Source: Thoreauomyces humboldtii
Lineage: Eukaryota; Chytridiomycota; Chytridiomycetes; Spizellomycetales; Powellomycetaceae
Direction: 5' to 3'
NCBI GenBank assembly: GCA_027596035.1
Contig: JADGJA010000606.1
Location: forward strand, 1 to 14,100
DNA: 14,100 nt
Part shown: piece after piece, positions 1 to 9,557 of the stretch
Layout of the letters: each line of letters begins with the position of its first letter
Position numbering within the stretch: the first letter of the stretch is position 1
Translations under genes and position numbers: made by a program
Notes under the pieces: generated by a model
The model's input: the letters and a program-made list of their open reading frames with translations, nothing else
Told to the model about the DNA's origin: nothing
Databases searched by the model: none

Positions 1-108
1 CCCCCCGTCCACACAAAGAAGCTGAAAAGCGAGTAACAAATACCCAACTCATGGTTCCGGAGGTCTATCAGTTCCCGGCTTCACGAAGATCTCTTATATT
101 GTTAAAAG

Positions 109-1703
109 TTATGGTCGCCATGTGATAACCTCTATCGCCCGTTTCGCAGCTTCTGCCAGTTGAGTGTTTGGAGAGTCTGACAGTGTTTGAAGCTGCAGAA
201 AATGGGATTCCCGAAATTGAGCGATCGGAAAAAAGGATAGCGACAGCGGAAAATGAGTCAATACCTGCTTCAGGCAGCTGTGTAATTGAAAACGTCCTCG
301 GTAGTCTTCGGCGCAGTTTGTGATGGTTTTGACAGCGTTCAGCAAGACGAGTTCGTTTCGGTCCTTGAGTAGGGACATCAGCACCGACAGAGCATTCCCA
401 CGAACTACAACCCTCTTTCCTTCCACGTCAATTGTGATGCTAAAGGATAGTTGCTGTTCAGTCGGGAATATTTGAGCCACCTTAGCAAAGAAAACTATGA
501 TGGTTACCTCATGAGCGCTCCTGCGACGGATGCACGGACTTCTGAGCGACGATGTTGGAGGAGTGCCAGAAGTACCGTCACTGTATCATTTTGCACGGCT
601 AGCTTCTTGCCTTCGTGGTAGTCACTAGGTTTCGAAGTTAGTCTCCTCGCATCCCTCTATCTCCCCATGGCCCAAACCTCACCTGAGTGCCATCACGCAC
701 TTCCCCACTCCTACGAGCACTTCGGACGCGCATCCGACTCTCAACATCTTTGTGAAAACCTCCATTGCTCCGCATGTGATTGCGGCGGCAGGAATGAGTG
801 GCGGCTGACCGTGTCGGATGCAGTTGTAGCACGCTCCGAGAATGTGGATTTGAACGTCCAGCGTCTCGTAGGGTAGTTTGGCGATGAGTGGCGCAAAGAG
901 TTGCTGCTGAAGTACAGCCTGTGCACCTGATGAATTGTTTTGTTGAGAAGCCACATCCTGCCAGGTGGTCGTTGCGGTCATGCTCTACCTTCTGCATCGA
1001 GTGTCACCCGGCTAAGGGTCTCGTGCACATCACGACGGACAAGGACATCTGCGTCATCAAACTGAAAAATACGGGAACTCAGCACATGCTATCGGGGTTA
1101 TTCTGTGATACATGTACCCATACCCTTGTGAGAAGATGGTGGAGACGCAAGCCTCCAATGATTCCGGCCCGTCCAACTGCGTGCCCTGTGAAGATGATTA
1201 GACTAAGTTTTTGATTGACCATTCATCTATCTGGGAAGCGTTTGCCCACCTGAGATGATGCGCAAACATTCACTGCTCTTCTGCCGAACCGTCAGATCAT
1301 CGTTCCCAATCATTCCACCGAGTTTCTCTACGATCCCTTCATCCAGACCCAGCGAGATGTGTTCTGGTCGATGAAAGAGTTCTGCCAGGAAGCAGAGTGC
1401 CTGCTGCTGCCCAAACAAGGTGGACCGTGGACCGGAAAGTGCTTCGATCTGCCACGGCAAATGAGCAGAAAGCATCGACAAAGCGTGGCGCGATGCGGAA
1501 CGTACAAGCTTTGGCACCCCTCTGCGACCGTAAGCTAGCTGCTGCTTGGTCGGGTCGACATTCTCCGGGACTGTAGGTGCTCGGAGGGCCGCAAGCTCCT
1601 TGGCCGTAAGTTGAGTTTCGAAGGAGGAAGATGTCAGTTCAGTGGGGGGTGGTACGTCTGGGAACAAATCTCCGTCTCTAGGATGCGATGCCACCGCGGT
1701 CAT
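109..1703 (-). CDS. RSPH14: Radial spoke head protein 14 homolog (armadillo-repeat axonemal protein), 8 exons
   Basis: Predicted armadillo/HEAT-repeat protein of the radial spokes of motile 9+2 flagella. Exons on the minus strand are 1703-1506, 1448-1250, 1185-1124, 1061-989, 926-683, 624-508, 439-265 and 192-109. All seven junctions are GT-AG and in phase, giving 383 residues; the animal protein, as I recall it, is about 350. Family marks are the NVDPTKQQLAYGRR segment near residues 48-61, matching the animal N-terminal 'NIDPTK..IAYG' block, tandem helical repeats throughout, and a C-terminus ending in AIEVITWRP, close to the animal ending in IEWKP. The start is uncertain. ATG 1703 is preferred; an in-frame ATG at 1808 would add 35 residues without family resemblance and may lie in 5' UTR or be interrupted by an intron. 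The gene is divergent from RNASEH2B. The family match is from memory, not from an alignment. Confidence 0.86.
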
Positions 1704-1920
1704 TGTGTAGGCAGGCCCTGTTCTACACCAGCGAAGGCGAAGCAACGAAAGCGGAATCTGATGGATGGAGGACCGCAAGGGAGACGGCCAGCTGCTTACG
1801 TAAGACATATGTCCGACTGTCCTGGACGTCTGGACAGCTCTGGACTACTATAACACTTCTCCATGTCACAAGTGCCAACAGCACTTCGTTGTCCCAGACT
1901 CACGTTGACTCGCAGCAACG
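1704..1920. promoter_or_regulatory. Divergent promoter region between RSPH14 and RNASEH2B
   Basis: About 217 bp separate the preferred RSPH14 ATG (minus strand) from the RNASEH2B ATG (plus strand), so the two genes must share this interval for 5' UTRs and promoters. No canonical TATA box is evident; the closest AT-rich stretch is ACTATAAC near 1846-1853. If RSPH14 starts at 1808 the shared interval shrinks to 112 bp. A GTAAGC donor-like site just inside the 1808 reading frame, with AG sites before 1703, allows a 5' UTR intron for RSPH14. Confidence 0.45.
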
Positions 1921-3298
1921 ATGGCCTCTTGGATATGCATAGAAAAGAAGGTCTCTAAATCGCAGGCCAATGACGCTGGCGCTGGCGCCGGTTCTGTTCT
2001 GCTAACGCTACCCCACCCGCGCACAGGTAAGCGATGCTTCCGGGTTTCAAGTCCGTTCAATTGACCCTATAACTGACCGTTCCTGTTACCGTCGATGTAG
2101 CCGAGTTGGTATATTTTCTCCTCCGCGACGAATCACCATCTCTGCTGGAGGTGCAAAGAGCTGATGGGAACGAACGGACGTCTTGGTTCATCGACGACCA
2201 CGTGCAGGAAGGTCAAAAGCGGACCAGGGAAGGGGTTGTAGATGGGGCCAACGCAAGCTGACTCGTACAACAGACGGAAGCCTGGTTGTCCTTACCCCCA
2301 TGGATCCACTCTTTCTGCTGCTTCCTATTCTCGTGACCCGAAGACGGAAGGTACGCGTTGCTCGGCGGCAAAATCTTGACAGAAATGCTCGAGGATGACT
2401 GAGCTGACTGATGTGGTCTTCGAAGACGGAGGACTCTGCGGGAGCGTTCCTATCGATGGAAGACATTCTCCACAGTGATGAGCTAGCGGACATCGGCCAT
2501 CTAAGTACCATCCAGGACCTAGCCCAGCGATTACTGAGCGTATGTGATACAACGTGTAGGTTAAAAATGCGGAGCAGGGCTGTAGCTGGACTTATAATAA
2601 ATGCTTTCTCTAGCGCCAGCACCAGACATGACGTTCTTTCGCCTAAACGATCAGAAAGCGCTAGCGTGGCTCAAGTTGAAGGTGAGCTAGTCGGCAATCC
2701 TCAAGTTTTCGGCCCTCTCCTCACATCTCGTTTTCGCCAGTGCGAAGTGATTTTGGCAAAGTTCGAGTCATACACCCTCCTCGAAAGCGTACGAAACGGG
2801 GAAAAGCACCTGGAGGCGAACAAGGTGGCAGGTACAGTCTACGACCAACCGTCATATGGCACTGCTCTCCCTGATCCTAACCGTTTCCTTACCAATGTTC
2901 CTCAGATGGTCGAAAGCATGTAGCCATCCGACTACTGGGCGATTACCTTGCGCCAGCTTGGGTAGACATGCTCAAAAAATCTTACGGGTAAGTTCGGCGC
3001 CGATGGCTTTCCATTTCACAAGCTAATCCTGCCGTTTTTGACTTGTTAGGCTGAATGACGTGGCGGACGGTCCCGGCTACGAATACTTTGACAATACGAT
3101 CAAACGGCCGCTATCAAATGGGAATAGCGCAGAGCAGGAGAAGGCGGCAAAGGTCAGTGACGCTGGTTACGAGCCTCGACCGGGATGGCATTGACAAAGT
3201 TGCCCCTCCAGAAAAGCAAGCTCAGTGTGGCACATCGAAATCTCGCGAAAGCGAACAAAGAGGGAATGAAGAGTATTACCAGTTTCTTCAAGAAATAG
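1921..3298 (+). CDS. RNASEH2B: Ribonuclease H2 subunit B, 9 exons
   Basis: Non-catalytic subunit B of the trimeric RNase H2, which removes single ribonucleotides and RNA-DNA hybrids in the nucleus. Exons are 1921-2026, 2101-2211, 2274-2350, 2426-2555, 2626-2681, 2741-2831, 2906-2987, 3050-3152 and 3212-3298, giving 280 residues in one frame. Family marks: SWFIDDHVQE (63-72) followed by LTPMDPLFLLLPIL (79-92), the equivalent of the animal 'TPVDPLFLLL' core; a VCD motif (137-139); FFRLNDQKALAWLKLK (145-160); the AIRLLGDYL helix near 200; and a basic C-terminus with GMKSITSFF (270-278), a PIP-box-like PCNA-binding element also present in animal subunit B. The ATG at 1921 is the first in frame after an upstream stop. 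The acceptors of exons 4 and 5 have in-frame alternatives (2432; 2614 or 2620). The gene converges on LMBRD2 with 114 bp between stops. Confidence 0.92.
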
Positions 3299-3412
3299 GG
3301 CAAGGCCGATAGCATCAATTGCTGGACAATACCCCGCATACCAAAATCATGGTCATTAACGATCATGCTAATCAATCGTGAGACACTCGTTTATAGCAAG
3401 AAAAAGACTGAA

Positions 3413-6335
3413 CTAAATGTCATCGAACATGTTCTTCTGCGGATCTGGCCGCCCTGGTACATAAATTTTGGCCCCGGTTCCACCAGCCGAAGGTGTTGGA
3501 GCTGGTTTCGTAGCCGGCGCTGGAGCCGGCTGGGCTGAGGAGCCACCCCATCCCCACTTGCTGCCAGCACCAGCAGCCTCCTTGCCGCTAGCGATCCCAA
3601 ACTTGCGTGCTCCTGCGTCCATCGAGTCATCTCTCGAATCCCTTGATGGCGCACCATGCCCATTCTCAATGTCTTCCTCCAACCGTTGAAACTTGCCGGT
3701 CGCTCCGCTGGACGGTGGAGGGTTGGCTGCGCGCGGACCAAACAGACCTTTGAAGGCGGCGGTAGTCTTTACGCCCCACTTCGCTGGAGCGGGAGGGTCC
3801 TGTGTTGCAAGACTGCTAGTGCTAATCGGGATGTCGTCCGAAGACACCCCGGGATCGGCATCCCCACCGGTACGGTTCCGGTTCTTGTATTTTGCAAGAA
3901 GGTCCTTCGCGTTGGTAGCTCGGGGTCCCGTGGATCGTGGGGCCACGGACCGACTGCGCTGGGAGGTGGCGTCTCCACTCAAGTCGATCCCGCCGTAGCC
4001 GGTTGTTGCAACACCATTGAGTTTCCGTTCCTCGGCGGTCCGAGCTGTCCAATTGAGATATGAAGGTCAGAAACAGTCGACCAATTCTGAAACAGTCTTT
4101 AGTGTTTACCCAGCTCGATGATCTGCCGTCCTTCGTCTATCTCCGTGAGTCCCGTTCCCAGTGCCTCGTGGTACGAATAGTACTTGAACTTGAAAAGCCG
4201 CAGCAGGCGCCCATGCAGATTGAACAGCGTGATGACTGCGAATATGAGCACAATCTCTGGTAGCCATTTATTGTAACCATCGCCCAGCAACGGGGTCAGA
4301 TTGACTGCCTTCCCTTGGTACTGTATGAAGACACTTGTCTCGTTTTCAACCATGTTCATGAAATTGTAGCAAAGTGGAAACGTCAGTTTGCTAGAAGAGA
4401 CATTTCGAAAGTTAGGAAAAGCTTTCGAATGCGTCTTGTCCTTCTCCTTCGTCATTTACCAAAGGTAACCGCCAATAAACATCAAGGTGCCTTCGTCGGT
4501 GTGATGTTCAGCGACCAGATAGTAGTCCATAAACCGGATTTTGAAGAGGGTCGAATAGGCGCAGGTGCACATATACAAAATGAAGGCCATTGCCACTAGC
4601 TTTACGATTCGAAGGAATGAGATCAAATATCGCCAGATTGTTCAAAAACTGATTCACTATACCTCTGTGGCTGCGTAGCCAACGTAAGGGGACTGTAGGA
4701 TGGCAGCGGGTACAGATAGGGTCACATTCTCCACTTGAAAGGTTGACTCGGACCAAATAACGGCCAGGGAGGCAATCATCGCCACAATACTGATTCCCCG
4801 CAAAACCCCGGGTCGGATCCACACGTACCACCACCAATCTAAGTAATGATCCCATCAGAAAACGCAGGAGACAAGCTAAAGCAACAAAACACGCAGCATC
4901 CTTACAGGCGCGGAGCTTAACATCAGCAAGATGATCGTTACGCACCTCAACCAGAGATGATATGAACTTGCTTCGTTCGCATCATGTTAGTTGTAGTGTG
5001 GCACGCTTCGAAGATTGGTCTGAGCCCTCACCGATCTCTATTTCGATAGTTTTCGATGATATCCTGGTAAAGAAACGCTTTCTGCAGGACGAAACGATAC
5101 TGTGCCTGCGTTCGGTCGTTAGTTTTGATGGCACGCTTGATGTTTTCGTGCAATTCGGTAAGGTAGTTCTCATCCAGCCGCCGGGCTAGCTCGTCCCGTT
5201 CAATGTTGCGGGTCATATGTCGATCGTCACGTGCTATCGGGCACTGTGAATGTGAGTCAATCGTGAGTTTGTGCTCGTAATCTACTGGAATTTTACTACC
5301 GCCATTGCTTGTCCATCGTACCTTGACCAAAAGCTTGTCAACAAACGGGCGAAGAGCATTGTCAGATTCGATGCGGGTGCTAGCAATAGCAATTTGCTAT
5401 AAAAACGAAAACATTCGTCGAAGTCAACCTTCTGCGATGGTCTCGTAACTTCATTCATAAACTTACTCGAGCGATATCGTATATCTCTGCTTCTGCATCG
5501 ACCATGCTCTCTTTTGATCCCGGAACAATGAACTCCATGTACCGGAGACAACGGGCAGTGTCCGCGTCGTACCACAAGGTCCGAGGAACCTCGACCAACC
5601 CGTAGCCCATCATGATCGTAATGAGCAGCAATCCCCATGCGTTCGCGGCAGCCATTCCCATCGTCAACAAGGTGTCTCTGATTCGACCACTGTGTTAAGG
5701 CTCCGTGGGAATGTCTCGGACAGGAACCCACGTACTGATCGATCTGCAACACCACCAGGATGTAGATCAGCGCCGCAATGCCGATGCTACCCAGAATGCT
5801 CCAGTAAATCAAGTTTGCTCGTGCCGAGGCCCAAACTCGCGGGCCCACGCGAAAATCCCCCACGCGCACCCATGCTTGTAAAAGCGGGATGGTGAACCTT
5901 TTTGTCGTGTAAGTCTGACAGCTTCGGCAAGGCGGGTCAGGGAGGTTCGTGAACGTACCATGTCAAACAGAACATGGTCCAGTAAACCGCTTTCCAGTAA
6001 GAGAGAAGGAATGCATCATCCACGTAGGCGAGTGGTTTATCGCAAATAGCCTCGACAGTGCTGTCGTCCTTGAGGCACTTCTCTCGATAGTCCGTCTGGA
6101 GCGGTTACAATGGCAGGTAAGCAGGCTTCGCTGAGGCATGATCTCAACAGACAGATGAACCTACTGAAGCAAGATCCAGAGGCAGGATGATGGGGAGGGA
6201 GAACGGGAAAAGCCAAGCAAGGAACGAAACAATGACAGTGTACCAGGGCAGCTTCCGCCAGTTGCCGAAGTACCACAGCAAAGTTGCAACAAGAAAGGAG
6301 AGAAGCACGAGGACAACGGCAACTACGGAGTACAT
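3413..6335 (-). CDS. LMBRD2: LMBR1 domain-containing protein 2 (LMBRD2) homolog, multi-pass membrane protein, 11 exons
   Basis: Multi-spanning protein of the LMBR1-like family, subgroup LMBRD2; in animals it is linked to GPCR and adrenergic signalling. Minus-strand exons are 6335-6165, 6095-5959, 5897-5736, 5689-5467, 5396-5322, 5243-5032, 4970-4906, 4838-4663, 4599-4460, 4390-4110 and 4044-3413, giving 757 residues (animal protein about 695). The N-terminal helix (2-24) and second helix ending in ILPLDLAS (50-57) match the family start. GMAAANAWG (168-176) and GYGLVEVPR (185-193) are diagnostic. Further marks are WWWYVWIRP (350-358), AYSTLFKIR, DYYLVAEHHTD and KLTFPLCYNF. The C-terminal 200 residues are polar, Pro/Ala/Gly-rich and probably disordered, ending in FDDI like the animal FNDV end. 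The ATG at 6335 opens directly into helix 1. Exon 7 is the least certain: its donor could instead be GTAACG near 4940. The gene is divergent from the CoA kinase. Confidence 0.93.
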
Positions 6336-6545
6336 CCTGATCCGAGATGCCTTCAACGACTGTAGCTATAATCTTTCGGGGAATGCTATCTCATCGACGA
6401 CCCCTCCTTTTTGAACGCGTGAGACCAGGATGTGCGCGGTCAGAGTGCCTGGCTGGTTGGTTGAGTTTCTGGGTTTCGGTCATCATCTTTCTCGACGTGA
6501 CCCGCATGTACCGTTAACATTTCAGAAAGAGGAACAGCGCCGAAG
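6336..6545. promoter_or_regulatory. Divergent promoter region between LMBRD2 and dephospho-CoA kinase
   Basis: A 210-bp interval lies between the LMBRD2 ATG (minus) and the kinase ATG (plus), so both promoters must fit here. It contains one palindromic ACGCGT at 6415-6420, which matches the MluI cell-cycle box bound by MBF-type regulators in yeasts; a single 6-mer can occur by chance. No clear TATA box was seen. GTTAACATTTCAG near 6515-6527 looks like a branch site plus acceptor and could end a 5' UTR intron of the kinase gene. Confidence 0.4.
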
Positions 6546-7286
6546 ATGAAGCTTGTCGGTCTTACGGGCGGAATCGCCACGGGCAAGTCTACAGCCTCCT
6601 CACATCTCGCAAGCACCCATCATATTCCTATCGTCGATGCCGACCTCATAGCTCGCCAGGTCGTCGAGCCAAATCGTCCCGCCTTTGCCGCAATTGTCAA
6701 GTCTTTTGGAGAGTCCGTCCTCGACCCAGAAACCCACGCTCTCGATCGCGCGAAGCTGGGCGAGATTGTATTTGCCGACCCCGCAGCGCGTGCAACCCTC
6801 AACAGCATCACCCACCCGCTGATTCGTGTCGAAATGCTTCGCAGCGTCTTGCGAGCTTTCGTATGTGGCCACGACCTGTGCATACTCGACACCCCTCTGC
6901 TCTTCGAGGCAGGGCTTTGGCGCTTTGTAAGCGTCGTGGTGGTTGTTTACTGTCCGGAAGAGACACAGAAGTCCCGACTGCTGGCCAGGGACAACTGCAC
7001 CGCGGCCGCCGCTCAGTCCCGTATCGATTCTCAAATGCCCATCGAGGACAAGCGGAAGCGTGCCGACATTATCATCGATAACTCGGGACAGGGTCCGGAA
7101 CGTGCACGTCGCGAGCTGGACGCTGCTGTGGCAAGGATACGACCTGGGAGGATCGTCAACGCTCTGTGTTGGGCTGGACTGCTGGTGCCGGCGCTAGTGA
7201 CGTATGGGGGACTGTGCGCGTACATGCAGCTCCGGCAACTTGGCACTGGGTTATCCAAACGGGTGACGCCGCAAAAGTCAGAATAG
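6546..7286 (+). CDS. Dephospho-CoA kinase (CoaE/Cab5/DCAKD family), intronless, 246 aa
   Basis: Catalyses ATP-dependent 3'-phosphorylation of dephospho-CoA, the last step of coenzyme A synthesis. The sequence shows the P-loop GGIATGKST (residues 8-16), the DAD motif (31-33) after the second strand, ITHP (88-91), DTPLLFE (115-121), the lid-region RIDSQMP (159-165) and ADIIIDNSG (173-181), the standard order for the family. A hydrophobic helix (about 203-224) followed by a short basic tail marks it as the eukaryotic stand-alone, membrane-attached form (yeast CAB5, animal DCAKD) rather than a bacterial CoaE or the bifunctional COASY. The ATG at 6546 starts directly at the first beta strand. It is the only fully contained gene here without introns. 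It converges on the chitin deacetylase with 70 bp between stops. Confidence 0.97.
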   Translation: MKLVGLTGGIATGKSTASSHLASTHHIPIVDADLIARQVVEPNRPAFAAIVKSFGESVLDPETHALDRAKLGEIVFADPAARATLNSITHPLIRVEMLRSVLRAFVCGHDLCILDTPLLFEAGLWRFVSVVVVVYCPEETQKSRLLARDNCTAAAAQSRIDSQMPIEDKRKRADIIIDNSGQGPERARRELDAAVARIRPGRIVNALCWAGLLVPALVTYGGLCAYMQLRQLGTGLSKRVTPQKSE

Positions 7287-7356
7287 CAATTTTTGGTCTT
7301 TACAAAGGATTCTCATTTTAAAGTCACGTGCTCCCACTCAATATTCCATCGCATTC

Positions 7357-9199
7357 TCAAAGGATGCCGGCCAGCACGGCTGCAACACCGGCAGCGCCAA
7401 GGGCTCCAGCGACCACCTCCTGGGCACCGCTGTTGACAATGGTATCTGCCGCCGTGGTGGCAGCACTCTTGGCCGAAGTAGTCTTGCTTCCAACGGCTGA
7501 GCCGGCCGCCGATGTAGCGGCAGAAGCTGTAGAAGCTGCCGCGCTTGTCGTTGTCGCAGAGGCGACGATGGCAGAGGCGGTGGTTGTTCCGGTGATGGCA
7601 ATATAGGGGTTCAGTCCGAGGCATTCACCAACGGCCGAAACTGTCAGAGGAAAGGTTCTACAATTCGAGCGGGCGTGAACAAGTGAAGGCGGCACGTACT
7701 CCAACCGCGAGACACTGGCTTACCCGTTACCCTTCGCGTAAGTGATCATGTTGACAACGTCCACGCTCATCTCCGTCGTGGGACCATCAACTGCGAAAGG
7801 AAGCCGTGAGCCAATGATGGCTCTAACGTCGCCGAGATAAGTAAGCAAGATCTTATCAACTCACTGTTGTGATCGAGGCCAATGAAGCCCGGCCCCGCCT
7901 TAATCCAGGCAGCTACGTTGGCTAGCACCGTAGCGAGCGTGTCCCCGTGACTGTCACCGGAATCATAATTAGGTCCCCACATGATGTTGGTGTACCCTGC
8001 AGCGTGCAGTGTCAGCAAAAAAAATCTGTATGCCATTTGCCCAGGAAACACACACCGAGAGCGCCTAGAATCGCTCGACTGCGATCATCTTTGATAGAGC
8101 AACGGCGTGAATACAATCGCAAATCGGGGCCGTTTTAGCATAACCAAGCCATACCAACATCGCCAAAAGGCGGCCGGAACAATCTAGGGCGGACGCCCAA
8201 GATCTTCACAATCAGAGCTTCCGTGTACAGGACTTCCGCCACAATTTGTTCGTTTGTCAGCGTTGTAAGACTACAAAATTTGGAGCGGTAAGCTGGTGAG
8301 CGCAGAAGCGAGCTGTTGACCGTCTTACGCTGCGTGGTTCCAAGTATGGACAGCAATCTGATCGATAACATGTGGTCAGCATGCAGATAAGCGAGCAAGT
8401 GGCTCCTTGATTGATTTACCTCGTGCCCCGCGGCATAGGTGGCCTGCAGATCTGTTGGATGGTAGTACGACTGCGAACCAACCACGAAAAAGGTTGCATT
8501 GGTTTTGGCGGCTTTCAGGGCCGTGACGAGGTCAGCGGTCGCAGGGTAACCGGGTGTATCCGTGACATCCGTAGGACCATCGTCGAAGGTTAAACCCCAC
8601 GCATTGGCGGCTGGTGAACAGCGCCCTTGGTAAGAGACCCAGTCGAAAGAGGCGAACAGTCGAATACTGTCTTACCGGGGCAGGCGGTGACATCAGGCTG
8701 GTAGCCGTTTGCAGCAACGGTGCGGTAGCATTGGTTTTGACCCCAGCATAATCCTGCTGCAGTTGCATCAGCCGTATAGATTACGGTACCAGAGCCAAGT
8801 ACTGGTTGGGTTGCGGTCACAGGAGTGGCGAGCAGGGCGGCGGGCACGACTGCTGCGACCCGTGCGAGCCCTGCCAGCACCAAAGGAGAACCAAGGAGTG
8901 CAGGCAAGTTGATCGGCCCCTTTGTTTGGTTTGGGTCTGCGCGATTGAAGAAACGAGTCGTTAGCTGATTGCCCCATCGGACAGTCGCCGACAGCGTTCG
9001 GCGTACCTGGCCAGGTTGTAGGCATGTTGGCATAAGCCGAAGACCCCGCAGCGGCAGTGACAGACACATCTGGTTGAGCGGTCTGCGCTGCGAGAGCGGT
9101 AGTCGTCGTAGCCGTCGCAGCCGTGGAAGCTGCGTGCACCGAACCGGCCTGGAGGGCTGCCGCAAGTGACCCAGTTACGGCGAGCAGTTGCAAACGCAT
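7357..9199 (-). CDS. Chitin deacetylase (NodB-type polysaccharide deacetylase, CE4), secreted and GPI-anchored, 9 exons
   Basis: Metal-dependent deacetylase converting wall chitin to chitosan. Minus-strand exons are 9199-9007, 8936-8676, 8610-8420, 8357-8329, 8270-8155, 8088-8056, 7996-7865, 7790-7724 and 7657-7357, giving 440 residues in one frame. A signal peptide covers about 1-23 (ends SVHA), followed by a Thr/Ala linker. The NodB domain runs about 154-345: motif 1 TFDDGP (159-164; D161 catalytic base, D162 metal ligand), motif 2 HTWNH (219-223; zinc histidines 219 and 223), motif 3 RPPFGDVDDRSR (257-268), W281 of motif 4, and motif 5 around LDH (315-317; H317). A Ser/Thr/Ala-rich stalk and a hydrophobic tail from about 420 (ending VLAGIL) look like a GPI-attachment signal. 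Exon 3 could start 15 nt earlier at 8625, in frame. The product probably acts at the plasma membrane or wall surface during encystment or hyphal/rhizoid growth. Confidence 0.95.
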
Positions 9200-9557
9200 T
9201 TTACTTGTGTGGTTTCGGGACGCTCTCGAGTCTCGTGTTTGTTCCGCACAGATCCGAAAGTGACAGGGAACTGATAGAAGGCACGGGTCTATTTAATAGA
9301 GCGAGTTCGACCGACAAAAAGACTGAGAGGGGGAGGGGCCCCGTCGTCCTGGAAAACTCCGACGCGAAGGCGCCTCTGCGGAAAGCCTCGGGACGCGACG
9401 GGAAAGTCCATAACCGTCGCAGGTAGAAGCACAGCCACTCCACCCTGTTCGCCTCCCCTCTCTCAGCACTGGCAGCCCCCACCGCTGCTATGACCTGAAA
9501 GCATCCGATCCTACGTCAATCAGCCTCACCCCCTTTGGCAGGACACACTCGACCATC
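9200..9557. promoter_or_regulatory. Divergent promoter region between chitin deacetylase and RPL5
   Basis: This 358-bp interval has no coding content I can support. On the deacetylase side an AT-rich TATTTAATA sits at 9290-9298, about 95 bp upstream of that ATG, and is the best TATA-like element of the window. On the RPL5 side the 100 bp before the ATG are pyrimidine-rich (9436-9485, with runs such as CGCCTCCCCTCTCTC), a feature common upstream of ribosomal protein genes. The RPL5 start is preceded by GACCATC. Confidence 0.5.
9290..9298 (-). promoter_or_regulatory. TATA-like element of the chitin deacetylase gene
   Basis: The palindromic TATTTAATA lies in an otherwise GC-rich interval about 91-99 bp upstream of the deacetylase ATG, a plausible TATA position given a 5' UTR of about 60 nt. 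The assignment rests on composition and position only; no transcription start is known. Confidence 0.35.

Noticed and set aside
2411..2923. 170-codon plus-strand frame as an independent gene
   Set aside because: Its first 48 codons are genuine RNASEH2B exon 4, but it then runs through introns; family matching and splice phases show the real path switches frame.
6546..7286. Horizontal transfer of the intronless CoA kinase from bacteria
   Set aside because: The C-terminal membrane helix is a eukaryotic DCAKD/Cab5 feature and the composition resembles neighbouring genes; lack of introns alone is not evidence.
7328..7606. 92-codon plus-strand Ala/Val-rich frame
   Set aside because: Antisense to the Ala/Thr/Ser stalk and GPI signal of the chitin deacetylase; repeated GCN/ACN codons keep several frames open.
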